Shown: positions 7,472 to 16,902, numbered from the stretch's first letter. The stretch: DNA of 18,672 bases from VBDM01 sp035702665 (GCA_035702665.1 DASSQD010000042.1:1-18672); one strand, 5' to 3'. Made by a program: numbers and translations. Notes: generated by a model not told the origin, from the letters alone.

Positions 7472-8596
7472 ATGAAGCGAGTCGGATTCGTGGGGTGGCG
7501 CGGAATGGTCGGATCGGTGCTCATGCAGCGTATGCACGCCGAGCGCGACTTCGCGCTGATCGAACCGGTGTTCTTCTCGACCTCCCGGGTGGGCCAGATC
7601 GGGCCGTTCATCGGGAAGGAAAGCGCGCCGCTTAAGGACGCTAGGAACGTCAAGGAGCTCGCGGCGATGGACGTCGTGGTGTCCTGCCAGGGGGGCGACT
7701 ACACGAACGAGGTCTTCCCCAAGCTGCGCTCGTCGGGCTGGAAGGGCTACTGGATCGACGCCGCGTCGGCGCTACGCATGCGCGAGGACGCCGTGATCAT
7801 CCTCGATCCGGTCAACATGGGTGTGATCAAGGACGCCCTGTCGCGCGGCGTGCGCAACTATATCGGGGGCAATTGCACCGTGAGCTTGTTGCTCATGGGC
7901 ATGCACGGGCTGTTCAGAGCTGACCTGGTCGAGTGGGTGACCGCGATGAGCTACCAGGCGGCCTCGGGCGCCGGGGCCGAGCACATGCGCGAGCTGGTGC
8001 GCCAGATGGGATTCGCGCATGAGGCCGCGAAGTCCGTCCTGGACGATCCCGCGGGGGCCATCCTGGATGTCGACAAGGCCGTGACTTCCGCACTTCGCGA
8101 CGACGCCTTCCCGCGCACGCAGTTCGGGTCGGCGCTCGCCGGAAGCCTGCTTCCATGGATCGACAAGGATCTCGGCAACGGGCAAAGCCGGGAAGAGTGG
8201 AAGGGGCGGGCCGAAGGCAACAAGATTCTGGGGCGCGAAGATCGCCCGATCCCGATTGACGGCGTCTGCGTACGCGTCGGGGCGATGCGCTGCCACAGCC
8301 AAGCCCTCACCGTGAAGCTGCGGCGCGACATCCCAGTCGACGAGATCGAGCAGTTGCTTGCCGAGGCGAACGAGTGGGTGCGGGTCGTGCCGAACCGGCG
8401 CGAGGAGAGCCTCCACGATCTCACGCCTGCTGCGGTAAGCGGTACGCTCCTAGTGCCCATTGGTCGGATCCGGAAGCTCGAGCTCGACAAGAACGGCTCA
8501 TACCTCGCTGCGTTCACAGTCGGGGATCAGTTGCTCTGGGGTGCCGCGGAGCCGTTGCGCAGAATGCTGCGCATTCTCCTTGAGGCACAGTCCTAG
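7472..8596 (+). CDS. asd: Aspartate-semialdehyde dehydrogenase
   Basis: A 374-residue enzyme that reduces aspartyl phosphate to aspartate semialdehyde with NADPH, the branch point to lysine/diaminopimelate, threonine and methionine. The nucleotide loop GWRGMVGSVL is at 8-17. The catalytic Cys135 sits in GGNCTVSLL and the acid/base His275 in MRCHSQALTV, both at the positions expected from the E. coli enzyme, so it is the gammaproteobacterial-type Asd. A ribosome site GGGAAG (7462-7467) stands before the ATG. The 61-base gap after leuB holds a short T-run but no clear terminator or promoter, so co-transcription with leuCDB is possible. leuCDB-asd-fimV is a common order in this group. Confidence 0.97.
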   Translation: MKRVGFVGWRGMVGSVLMQRMHAERDFALIEPVFFSTSRVGQIGPFIGKESAPLKDARNVKELAAMDVVVSCQGGDYTNEVFPKLRSSGWKGYWIDAASALRMREDAVIILDPVNMGVIKDALSRGVRNYIGGNCTVSLLLMGMHGLFRADLVEWVTAMSYQAASGAGAEHMRELVRQMGFAHEAAKSVLDDPAGAILDVDKAVTSALRDDAFPRTQFGSALAGSLLPWIDKDLGNGQSREEWKGRAEGNKILGREDRPIPIDGVCVRVGAMRCHSQALTVKLRRDIPVDEIEQLLAEANEWVRVVPNRREESLHDLTPAAVSGTLLVPIGRIRKLELDKNGSYLAAFTVGDQLLWGAAEPLRRMLRILLEAQS

Positions 8597-8623
8597 TTCG
8601 GCTCAGGTTCGGGGCTCTCCCTG

Positions 8624-8641
8624 GGTTTCCGGCTGGAAACC
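8624..8641 (+). other. Perfect 7-bp stem with 4-base loop downstream of asd
   Basis: GGTTTCC-GGCT-GGAAACC is a perfect hairpin 28 bases after the asd stop. It lacks a following T-run, so it is not a standard intrinsic terminator; it could be a weak or Rho-assisted 3' end for the leu-asd transcript, or an mRNA-stabilising stem. Confidence 0.35.
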
Positions 8642-8679
8642 ATCAAAGTTCTCGCAAAAATAGGGACTTGAGGCAAAAT

Positions 8680-8744
8680 CCCACGTGAAAGTTGAGCTTG
8701 CAAGGCTAAGGCCATGATGGTATTTTAGTTTGTTTCCACGTGGG
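8680..8744. repeat. CCACGTG inverted repeat flanking the fimV promoter
   Basis: The left copy is CCCACGTGAAA (8680-8690); the right copy is TTTCCACGTGGG (8733-8744), its reverse complement except for one extra C. Each copy contains CCACGTG, and equivalent bases lie 55 apart. The pair brackets the candidate promoter hexamers at 8698-8703 and 8721-8726, so it may be a paired operator; the right copy ends just before the ribosome site of fimV. No regulator is known to me for it. Confidence 0.4.
8698..8726 (+). promoter_or_regulatory. Candidate sigma-70 promoter of fimV
   Basis: TTGCAA (8698-8703) and TATTTT (8721-8726) are separated by exactly 17 bases, each matching four of six consensus positions, in a 161-base AT-richer gap. 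Transcription would start near 8733, leaving about 25 bases before the GTG at 8758. The placement leaves room for the ribosome site at 8748-8754. Confidence 0.45.
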
Positions 8745-8757
8745 TTTAGGGTGGCAA

Positions 8758-11751
8758 GTGGGGAGCTTCGCCTCTAAAACTTCTTTAGCGGCAATCGCGG
8801 GCTTGGCGCTGCCCTCGCTCGCGCTGGCGGCCGGCTTGGGCAAACTGACGGTGCTGTCCTCTCTTGGGCAGCCGCTTAAGGCCGAAATCGAGATCGTTTC
8901 CTTGCAGCGCGGTGAAGGCGATGCACTAGGTGCGCGCCTTGCGCCATCTGACGTCTTCCGTCAAGCCGGCGTCGACCTCAATCCGGCGTTGTTAGGGCTC
9001 AAGTTCGCCGTTCAGCGCAAGGACAGCGGCCAATATGTGATGACCGTAAGCTCCGCACAGTCGGTGAACGAGCCCTTCGTCGACATGCTCGTCGAACTGA
9101 ACTGGGCCAATGGCCGGCTTGTCCGGGAGTACACTTTCCTTCTCGATCCTCCCGAGTACGCCGGGCCGAAATCGAGCGTGGCGCAGGCGCCGTCCCCCGC
9201 GCCCGCGACGCTGGCCGAACAGGCTGCGCCCCAAGCTGCCGCGCCTCAGGAACCGCCGGCCGGCGTCCAGGCAGCACCGGCGGAGCCGACGCCCGTCATA
9301 GCGGCCGTGCCGCTGGGGCCGAATGTTCCCGGGCAGGCAGCGCCCTCCGAGCCCAAAGCGGCGGAAGCCGCCGCGCCAAACGCCTCGGCGGCCGTCGAGC
9401 CGGTCCCACTGGCGGGGCAAGTCGAGGTCATGCCTGTGGAGCCGAAGCGCGCAGAACCCGAGCGTGTCCCGGTGGAGGCGGCCGCTGTGCCCGCGCAGCC
9501 GGAAGGTCTGGTTCAGGAGCCCGGCGTGAAAGGCACTTACGAGGTGGTGCGCGGAGACACCCTGTCCAAAATCGCAATCCGCAACCAAGTCGAGGGTGTC
9601 AGCCTGCAACAAATGCTCGTGGCCTTGTTCCGAGCCAATCCCGATGCGTTCGTGGCCGACAACATGAATCGCCTGCGTGCCGGCAAGATCATCAATATTC
9701 CCGAACAGGATGCGGCCGAGAGCGTCGCCCCTGCCGACGCAAGGCGCATCGTCTCCGCCCAGTACGCCGACTTCAACGATTACCGACGCAGCCTGGGCAT
9801 TGCGGTCGCTTCCGCGTCCGCGCCTCAGGGAGCCACCCGGCAGGCATCGGGTGATATCAGCCAGCCGAAGGAGGAGAAGCCTGCTGCGCCCAAGGAGCCG
9901 CCGAAGGACGAGTTGCGCCTTTCGCGCGGGGACGACGCGAAGCGCGGTGCGAAGGGCGCGGGCGGTGCTGCCGCGGACGATCTGGCGGCCAAAGACAACG
10001 CGCTGAAGGAGGCGAACGAGCGCATCGCCATCCTGCAAAAGAACGTGCAGGACCTGCAGAACCTTGTGGAGATGAAGAACAAGGCCGCCGCCCAGCTACA
10101 GCAGCAGGCGGAAGCAGCAAAGGCCGCGGCCCAGAAGGCCGAGGCGGCCAAGGCGGCGCCTGCGGCCAAGGTCGAACCGGTCCCGGTCCCCGTCGCTCCC
10201 AAAGCACCTGAGAGCGCGAAAGCCCCCGAGCCTGCGAAGGCCGCACCCCCGACGAAGGCACCCGAAGCTCCGAAGGCACCCGAGGCCGCGAAGGCCCCCG
10301 AGGCCGCGAAGGCGCCGGCGGTCGCCAAGGCACCGGAGGCGGCTCCGGCGGCCAAGACCGAACCAGTCAAGGCCCCGGAGGCGCCCAAAGCCGCTGAAGC
10401 GGCCAAAGCCCCCGAAGCCGCGAAGGCGCCGCCGCCCCCCGCAAGCGTCGCCGCAGCACCCGCCAAAGCTGCACCCAAGAAAGCGGCGCCTGCACCTCAG
10501 CCCGAGGCGAGCTTCATCGATGACCTGATCGGCGACCCGATGGTCCTTAGCGGCGCCGGCGGGGCCGTGGTGCTCCTCGTCGGCTATGCCGCCTATGCGT
10601 GGCGCAGGAAGCGGAGCTCGCAGTTCGAGAACAGCATCATGAGCGTCGTGCCTTCGGACGCCGACTCGGTGCTGGGAAGCGTAGGCGGCCGCAACGTCGA
10701 CACGAGCTCAAGCTCGATCCAGAGCGACTTCGGCCAGGGCACGGGCAAGGCCGCGGCGGAGGAAATCGATCCGATCGCGGAAGCCGACGTCTACATGGCG
10801 TACGGACGCGACGCGCAGGCGGAGGAGATCCTCAAGGACGCGCTCTCCAAGGATTCGAGCCGGCAGGCGATCCGCGTCAAGCTGCTTGAGATCTATGCCA
10901 ACCGCAAGGACACGAGATCGTTCGAAGCGGCCGCGAATGAGCTTCACGCCGCGACCGGTGGCCGCGGCGGGGAATGGGAGAAAGTCGCCGCACTGGGGTT
11001 GTCCATCGATCCGGGCAATACGCTCTACGGAGGCAAGCCCAGCAGCGCGCCCGCGCCGACCCCGAGTCAGCTGCCTCCGGGGTTCAACGAAACGGCCCAG
11101 ATGCCGGCGTTCAATCCGCCGACAACCTCCGCACCCGTCGCGCCGCACACCGAGGCTCCGCTCAATATCGATTTCGACATCGGCACGTCGACCTCGGCGC
11201 CGTCGCCCCTGCCGGACCTCGATCTGGGCGTCGCATCGACTCCGTCGGCCCAGCCGGCCGCTGGCCTGGATTTCGACCTCGGGATCGGTGGTGACAAGAG
11301 TGCCGCTGTCGCAGCGCTGGCCGCGCCGGCAAGCGCGTCTGCGGAGCCCCCACTCAGCATCGACTTCGATCTGCCGATGGGCAATCAGCCCGCAGTGACT
11401 GCGGCACTGGCCGCCGCGCCTGCGGCTGCTCCGTCGCTCGAGTTGGGCGCCATCGACTTCGACCTCGGCACGAAATCCGTCGCGGAACCCAAGGTGGAGG
11501 CGAAAGCGCCCGCCTTGGATCTGGCCAGCATCGATCTCGATCTGGGCACCTCCGGGGCGGCGGGCGGCAATGGCTCGGGCGGCGCGCCGGATCCCCGATG
11601 GCAGGAAGTTGCGACGAAGCTCGATCTCGCAAAGGCGTATGAAGAGATGGGCGACAAGGACGGCGCCCGCGAGCTGCTGAAGGAAGTCGTCAAGGAAGGC
11701 GACACGGCGCAGCAGCAGCAGGCGCAGACGATGCTCCAGGCGCTCGGCTGA
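8758..11751 (+). CDS. fimV: FimV/HubP-type polar hub protein
   Basis: About 997 residues. FimV proteins organise the cell pole and support type IV pilus and twitching functions, binding peptidoglycan outside and partners inside. Order: signal peptide 1-24 (cut after ALALA), conserved N-terminal domain about 25-135 (AGLGKLTVLSSLGQPL), Pro/Ala-rich linker, LysM domain about 260-315 (YEVVRGDTLSKIA to IINIP), a coiled coil about 407-470, a KAPEA-repeat region about 482-581, one membrane segment about 595-612 followed by RRKR, a TPR-like cytoplasmic stretch about 674-730, acidic IDFDLG repeats, and the conserved C-terminal helix pair about 945-997 (KLDLAKAYEEMGD). I prefer the GTG at 8758, which has an AGGGTGG ribosome site and fits the promoter; a GTG at 8740 in the same frame lacks one and would lie only about 7 bases from the predicted transcript start. 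Flanked by a promoter and a terminator, it is probably its own unit. Confidence 0.92.
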   Translation: MGSFASKTSLAAIAGLALPSLALAAGLGKLTVLSSLGQPLKAEIEIVSLQRGEGDALGARLAPSDVFRQAGVDLNPALLGLKFAVQRKDSGQYVMTVSSAQSVNEPFVDMLVELNWANGRLVREYTFLLDPPEYAGPKSSVAQAPSPAPATLAEQAAPQAAAPQEPPAGVQAAPAEPTPVIAAVPLGPNVPGQAAPSEPKAAEAAAPNASAAVEPVPLAGQVEVMPVEPKRAEPERVPVEAAAVPAQPEGLVQEPGVKGTYEVVRGDTLSKIAIRNQVEGVSLQQMLVALFRANPDAFVADNMNRLRAGKIINIPEQDAAESVAPADARRIVSAQYADFNDYRRSLGIAVASASAPQGATRQASGDISQPKEEKPAAPKEPPKDELRLSRGDDAKRGAKGAGGAAADDLAAKDNALKEANERIAILQKNVQDLQNLVEMKNKAAAQLQQQAEAAKAAAQKAEAAKAAPAAKVEPVPVPVAPKAPESAKAPEPAKAAPPTKAPEAPKAPEAAKAPEAAKAPAVAKAPEAAPAAKTEPVKAPEAPKAAEAAKAPEAAKAPPPPASVAAAPAKAAPKKAAPAPQPEASFIDDLIGDPMVLSGAGGAVVLLVGYAAYAWRRKRSSQFENSIMSVVPSDADSVLGSVGGRNVDTSSSSIQSDFGQGTGKAAAEEIDPIAEADVYMAYGRDAQAEEILKDALSKDSSRQAIRVKLLEIYANRKDTRSFEAAANELHAATGGRGGEWEKVAALGLSIDPGNTLYGGKPSSAPAPTPSQLPPGFNETAQMPAFNPPTTSAPVAPHTEAPLNIDFDIGTSTSAPSPLPDLDLGVASTPSAQPAAGLDFDLGIGGDKSAAVAALAAPASASAEPPLSIDFDLPMGNQPAVTAALAAAPAAAPSLELGAIDFDLGTKSVAEPKVEAKAPALDLASIDLDLGTSGAAGGNGSGGAPDPRWQEVATKLDLAKAYEEMGDKDGARELLKEVVKEGDTAQQQQAQTMLQALG
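10201..10500 (+). repeat. Imperfect tandem KAPEA(A) codon repeats inside fimV
   Basis: This stretch encodes an Ala/Pro/Lys-rich run with a 5-6 residue period (units such as KAPEAA). At DNA level one 17-base unit beginning CCCGAGG recurs perfectly at 10279 and 10297, a period of 18 bases. It precedes the membrane segment and probably spans the cell wall as an extended spacer; such runs readily change length by slippage. Confidence 0.75.
11161..11553 (+). repeat. Acidic IDFDLG motif repeats inside fimV
   Basis: Six copies of a short acidic-hydrophobic motif occur at irregular spacing on the cytoplasmic side: NIDFDIG (11164), PDLDLG (11212), LDFDLG (11266), SIDFDL (11356), AIDFDLG (11449) and SIDLDLG (11527). 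They are joined by Ala/Pro/Ser linkers and look like repeated short linear binding motifs in a disordered tail. Confidence 0.7.
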
Positions 11752-11773
11752 TCTCTACCGGAACTCTCGGGAA

Positions 11774-11807
11774 GCAATCGGCGCCACGTGCGCCGATTGC
11801 CGTTTTT
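11774..11807 (+). terminator. Intrinsic terminator after fimV
   Basis: The arms GCAATCGGCGC (11774-11784) and GCGCCGATTGC (11790-11800) form a perfect 11-bp stem around a 5-base loop, followed by CG and five Ts (11803-11807). It lies 22 bases after the fimV stop and ends 13 bases before the truA ATG, so it should separate fimV from the truA-trp run or let through a fraction of transcripts. Confidence 0.85.
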
Positions 11808-11820
11808 GGGAAGGCAATGC

Positions 11821-12615
11821 ATGAAATTCGCCATCGGAGTGAGCTACTGCGGTGCCGGTCTCGAAGGTTGGCAATCGCAGGCCTCCGGCAACACGGTACA
11901 GGACTGTCTGGAGCGCGCTCTCTCAGACGTCGGCGGCCAGCCGATCGCGCTGACCGCCGCGGGCCGCACCGACGCGGGCGTGCACGCGAGCGCCCAGGTC
12001 GCTCACTTCGAGACCAGCGTCGATCGCCCCGAGTCGGCGTGGGTGCGAGGCGCGAACTCCCTCCTCCCCGCGGGCATCGCCGTGCAATGGGCCGTGCCGG
12101 TTCCAGAGGATTTTCATGCGCGCTATTCGGCGGTAACGCGCACCTACCGCTACGTGCTCTACAACCATGCGGTGCGTCCGGCGCTGCTTGCCGGACGCGT
12201 AGGCTGGTTCCATCTGCCCCTGGATCTCGAAGAAATGCGGAAAGGGGCCGCCTGCCTTGTGGGAGAGCACGATTTCTCGAGCTTCCGCTCCGCCGAGTGC
12301 CAAGCGAAGAGCCCGGTCAGAACGGTCGAAACAGCGGCGGTACGCAGGGGCGGGTCCTATGTCGCGTTTGATTTCACCGCGAACGCCTTTCTGCACCACA
12401 TGGTTCGCAATATCGTCGGCTGCCTCGTCTACGTCGGCAAAGGCAAGCATCCGCCCGCGTGGATCTCCGAGCTCGTCGCTGCCCGCAACCGCGCTCTGGC
12501 TGCGCCGACGTTCGCCCCCGACGGGCTGTACCTCGTGAGCGTCCGCTACGACGCACGCTGGAATCTTCCGGCCTTTCCCGACATGATGCCGCTCGACCCG
12601 GGGTTCGGCGCATGA
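11821..12615 (+). CDS. truA: tRNA pseudouridine(38-40) synthase
   Basis: A 264-residue enzyme that isomerises uridines 38-40 in the anticodon arm of tRNAs. The nucleophile Asp51 is in the diagnostic AAGRTDAGVHA motif. Further family segments are ARYSAVTRTYRYVLYN (about 100-115), FSSFRSAEC and FLHHMVRNIVGCLVYVG near the C-terminus. The ATG at 11821 has a ribosome site GGGAAGG (11808-11814) and gives the usual MKFAIGVSY start; an in-frame GTG at 11788 lies in the terminator loop and is rejected. The stop overlaps the trpF start in ATGA (12612-12615). No promoter of its own is obvious in the short gap after the terminator. Confidence 0.96.
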   Translation: MKFAIGVSYCGAGLEGWQSQASGNTVQDCLERALSDVGGQPIALTAAGRTDAGVHASAQVAHFETSVDRPESAWVRGANSLLPAGIAVQWAVPVPEDFHARYSAVTRTYRYVLYNHAVRPALLAGRVGWFHLPLDLEEMRKGAACLVGEHDFSSFRSAECQAKSPVRTVETAAVRRGGSYVAFDFTANAFLHHMVRNIVGCLVYVGKGKHPPAWISELVAARNRALAAPTFAPDGLYLVSVRYDARWNLPAFPDMMPLDPGFGA

Positions 12616-13221
12616 GAACAAGGGTGAAGATCTGCGGTATCACGCGACCGGAGGACGCCGTGGCGGCGGCGGCACAAGGCGCCGACGCGGTCGGATTGGT
12701 GTTCTATCGTCCGAGCCCGCGCTATGTGACACCCGAGCGCGCCCGGCAAGTTGTCGCGGCCACGCCGGCCTTCGTCTCGACGGTGGCGGTGTTCGTCAAC
12801 CCCACGCGCGACGAGGTCGAGACCGTGATCCGCGAGAGCGGGGTGGCATTACTGCAGTTTCACGGCGAGGAGACGCCGGATTTCTGCTCGGGGTTCTCGC
12901 GGCCCTACATCAAGGCGGCGCGGATTCGGCCCGAGTTGGATTTGCTAAAATACCTGTCCCCTCATATGGATGCGCGCGCGTGGATGCTCGATGCCTTTCA
13001 CGAGGATCTGTGGGGCGGCACCGGGGGGGCGTTCGACTGGGGGTTGGTGCCGCGGGACGCGGCGAAGCCCATCATCCTTTCGGGCGGACTGACTGCAGAC
13101 AACGTCGCAAGCGCGGTGAGGCGAGTCAGACCCTACGCTGTCGACGTGTCGACCGGCGTGGAGGTTTCCAAGGGAATCAAGGACGCCGCGAAAATCGCGG
13201 CATTCATCGGAGCGGTAAGGC

Positions 13222-13235
<14 letters not shown>
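12612..13235 (+). CDS. trpF: Phosphoribosylanthranilate isomerase
   Basis: A 207-residue TIM-barrel enzyme that converts phosphoribosylanthranilate to its carboxyphenylamino-deoxyribulose form, the third dedicated step of tryptophan synthesis. The catalytic base Cys8 is in VKICGIT and the general acid Asp127 in MLDAFH. GGTGGAFDW (135-143), LSGGL (156-160) and DVSTGVE (178-184) are the phosphate-binding loops. It is a free-standing TrpF, not fused to TrpC as in E. coli. Its ATG overlaps the truA stop by four bases, and its 3' end overlaps trpB by 14 bases, both consistent with coupled translation. Confidence 0.97.
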
Positions 13236-14417
<1,182 letters not shown>

Positions 14418-14421
<4 letters not shown>

Positions 14422-15218
14422 TCGACTCCCGCGCGAGCCTGCTCAACCTGGACTTCTTCGAAGGTATTGCGCGCGTGCGCGACGCGAGCGTCGACCTCGT
14501 GATTGCCGATCCACCCTACGGCCTGGGCAAGGACTACGGCAACGATTCGGACCGCCTGAACGGCGAAGCCTACCTCGCATTCAGCCGCCGCTGGATCGAC
14601 ATGGTCCTCCCCAAGCTAACAGCCAGCGGCAGCCTGTACGTGTTTCTCACGTGGCAATACAGCCCCGAGGTATTCGCCTACCTCAAGACCCGCATGCTCA
14701 TGGTCAACGAGATCATCTGGGACCGGAAGGTCCCGAGCATGGGCGGAAGCACCCGGAAATTCTCCTCGGTGCACGACACGATCGGTCTGTTCGCGAAGTC
14801 GCGCGACTACTATTTCGACGTGGACAGCGTGCGCATTCCGTACGATCCTGAGACCAAGAAGGCCCGCACGCGTTCGATCTTCGTCGGCAAGAAGTGGCTC
14901 GAGGTCGGCTATAACCCCAAGGACCTGTGGAGCGTTACGCGGCTGCACCGCCAGGACCCCGAGCGCGCCGACCATCCGACGCAGAAGCCGCTTGAGATCA
15001 TCGAGCGCATGGTGCTCGCCAGCTCGCCCGCCGAGGGCAGGGTGCTAGATCCCTTCATGGGGAGCGGCACAACCGCGGTCGCCGCTTTGAAGCACGGGCG
15101 CCGTTTCACCGGCTTCGAGATCAACTCCGAGTACTTTGCCACCGCCAAGCATCGCGTGAAGAGCCTCGACGAGGAGCCAGCGCGCACCGGCCGCGCAAAG
15201 CTGGCGACGGCCCGCTAG
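14418..15218 (+). CDS. Solitary beta-class DNA adenine-N6 methyltransferase
   Basis: A 266-residue SAM-dependent DNA methyltransferase. The catalytic motif IV DPPY (31-34) comes first and the SAM-binding motif I (DPFMGSGTT, 211-219) near the C-terminus, with HPTQKP at 186-191 before it. This permuted order is the beta class (as in CcrM), and DPPY points to N6-adenine. The region between (about 80-185) should hold the target-recognition part. No restriction endonuclease lies nearby, so it is an orphan. The start is a TTG whose last bases form the TGA stop of trpB (TTGA, 14418-14421); the stop is 3 bases before trpA. From memory, the gene in the same trpB-trpA position in Ralstonia solanacearum (RSc1982) was linked to m6A at GTWWAC; sharing that target is my inference. 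Confidence 0.92.
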
Positions 15219-15221
15219 AGC

Positions 15222-16019
15222 ATGTCCAGGATAAAGGCCACCTTCGAGCGGCTGGCGCGCGAGCGCAGGAAGGCGCTTATCCCCTACGTCACTGCGGGCG
15301 ATCCCAGGCCTAGTGTCACCGTGCCGCTCATGCACGCGCTCGCCAAGGCGGGCGCCGACGTGATCGAGCTCGGCGTGCCGTTCTCCGATCCCATGGCCGA
15401 CGGGCCTGTAATCCAGCGCTCCGGCGAGCGGGCGCTCAAGCACCGGGTTGGACTCGATCAAGTCGTGGGGTTCGTCGCCGAGTTCCGCAAGACCAACACC
15501 GCTACGCCCGTGGTGCTCATGGGATACGCCAACCCGATAGAAGCCATGGGACTGAAAACCTTCGCCGACGCCGCCCAGCGGGCGGGCGTGGACGGCGTGC
15601 TGGTCGTGGACTATCCGCCGGAGGAGAGCGCGGACCTCGCGTCCATGCTGCGCGCGCGCGGCATGGACATGATCTTTCTGCTCGCTCCGACATCGACGGA
15701 ACAGCGCATAGAGCTGGTCGCGCGGCTTGCGAGCGGTTACGTCTACTATGTATCCTTGCGCGGGGTGACCGGCGCGAAGCACCTCGACCTGGACGACGTC
15801 GCGGCCAAGCTGCCGACCATTCGGGGCAAGACCGGGTTGCCGATAGGAGTCGGGTTCGGCATCCGGGACGGGGAGACGGCGCGTGCGGTCGCTAGGATCG
15901 CCGACGCGGTCGTGATCGGCAGCAGGATCATCCAGGAAATGGAGCAAGCCACGCCGGAAACCTGCGTGGAGAAGGGCGCGGCCTTTCTCAGGGAAATTCG
16001 GGGAGCGATCGACGCATGA
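15222..16019 (+). CDS. trpA: Tryptophan synthase alpha subunit
   Basis: A 265-residue TIM barrel that cleaves indole-3-glycerol phosphate and passes indole through a tunnel to TrpB. The catalytic pair is Glu49 (IELGVPFSDP) and Asp60 (MADGPVIQ), at exactly the numbers of the Salmonella enzyme. The YVTAGDP segment near the N-terminus and the glycine-rich phosphate loop GVGFGIRDGE are present. The ATG lies 3 bases after the methyltransferase stop, and the TGA stop overlaps the accD ATG in ATGA. Confidence 0.97.
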   Translation: MSRIKATFERLARERRKALIPYVTAGDPRPSVTVPLMHALAKAGADVIELGVPFSDPMADGPVIQRSGERALKHRVGLDQVVGFVAEFRKTNTATPVVLMGYANPIEAMGLKTFADAAQRAGVDGVLVVDYPPEESADLASMLRARGMDMIFLLAPTSTEQRIELVARLASGYVYYVSLRGVTGAKHLDLDDVAAKLPTIRGKTGLPIGVGFGIRDGETARAVARIADAVVIGSRIIQEMEQATPETCVEKGAAFLREIRGAIDA

Positions 16020-16885
16020 GCTGGCTGCAAAAGCTGCTGCCACCGAAGATCAACCGTACGGGGACCGGAGCCAAGAAGAACGTCCCCGAGGGCCTGTGGA
16101 GCAAGTGCCCCTCCTGCGCGGCGGTGCTTTACGCAACGGATCTGGAGAAGAACGCCAATGTGTGCCCGAAGTGCGGCTACCACAACCGCATTTCGGCGCG
16201 CGAAAGGCTCGACCTTCTGCTGGATCCGGAGGGACGCTTCGAAATCGGGGTCGAGGTGACACCGGTGGACGGTCTGAAGTTCAAGGACGACAAACGCTAT
16301 CCCGACCGCCTCGAGGACGCCGAGAAGGAAACCGGCGAAACGGATGCGCTGATTGTGATGCAGGGCGCTATCAAGAGCGTGGCGCTCGTCGCAGCTGCCT
16401 TCGAGTTCGAATTCATGGGCGGATCGATGGGCTCGGTGGTGGGGGAGCGCTTTGTGCGCGGGGTGCACGCCTGCCTCGACCAGAATCTGCCGCTCGTATG
16501 CGTAACGGCGACCGGCGGCGCGCGCATGCAAGAGGGCCTCTTTTCCCTCATGCAGATGGCCAAGACCACGGCGGCGCTGACGCAGCTCGCGGCCCACAAG
16601 CTGCCGTTCGTTTCGGTGCTCACGGATCCGACCATGGGAGGGGTGTCCGCGAGCTTTGCCATGATCGGCGATGTGGTAATCGCGGAGCCGCGTGCGCTCA
16701 TAGGCTTCGCGGGCCCGCGGGTAATCGAGCAGACGGTGCGCGAGAAGCTTCCTGAGGGTTTTCAGCGCGCCGAGTTCCTGCTCGAGAAGGGCGCGGTCGA
16801 CATGATCGTCGATCGCCGCCAGATGCGCGACAAGCTCGCCAATCTCCTTACGCTTCTGCAGCGGCAGGCTCCGATTCCGGTCTGA
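16016..16885 (+). CDS. accD: Acetyl-CoA carboxylase carboxyltransferase subunit beta
   Basis: A 289-residue subunit that with AccA moves the carboxyl group from biotin to acetyl-CoA, making malonyl-CoA for fatty-acid synthesis. An N-terminal zinc ribbon is complete: Cys31 and Cys34 (CPSC), Cys50 and Cys53 (CPKC). The crotonase-type catalytic domain follows, with GGARMQEGLFSLMQMAKT and GGVSASFAMIGDVVIAEP. Length is near the E. coli protein (304). Its ATG overlaps the trpA stop by four bases; the folC ATG is 17 bases downstream of its stop. AccD is essential in most bacteria, so polar disruption of the upstream trp genes would be costly. Confidence 0.97.
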   Translation: MSWLQKLLPPKINRTGTGAKKNVPEGLWSKCPSCAAVLYATDLEKNANVCPKCGYHNRISARERLDLLLDPEGRFEIGVEVTPVDGLKFKDDKRYPDRLEDAEKETGETDALIVMQGAIKSVALVAAAFEFEFMGGSMGSVVGERFVRGVHACLDQNLPLVCVTATGGARMQEGLFSLMQMAKTTAALTQLAAHKLPFVSVLTDPTMGGVSASFAMIGDVVIAEPRALIGFAGPRVIEQTVREKLPEGFQRAEFLLEKGAVDMIVDRRQMRDKLANLLTLLQRQAPIPV

Positions 16886-16902
16886 TCCAGCCCCGGTGCT
16901 TC

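Noticed and set aside
8714..8728. Tiny frame ATGATGGTATTTTAG before fimV as a leader peptide
   Set aside because: Four codons only, no ribosome site, and it overlaps the predicted -10 box, so it would not be transcribed.
8992..10038. Long minus-strand open frame opposite fimV
   Set aside because: Low-complexity Gly/Arg/Leu-rich translation that mirrors the repeats of fimV, with no recognisable motif or ribosome site.
10201..10500. Tandem repeats as a CRISPR-like or mobile element
   Set aside because: The repeats are in frame, imperfect, without unique spacers, and simply encode KAPEA-type protein repeats of FimV.
11788..11820. Upstream GTG start for truA
   Set aside because: It falls in the loop of the fimV terminator; the ATG at 11821 has a good ribosome site.
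15045..16043. Long minus-strand open frame opposite the methyltransferase end and trpA
   Set aside because: The plus-strand genes have complete catalytic motifs; the antisense translation has none.
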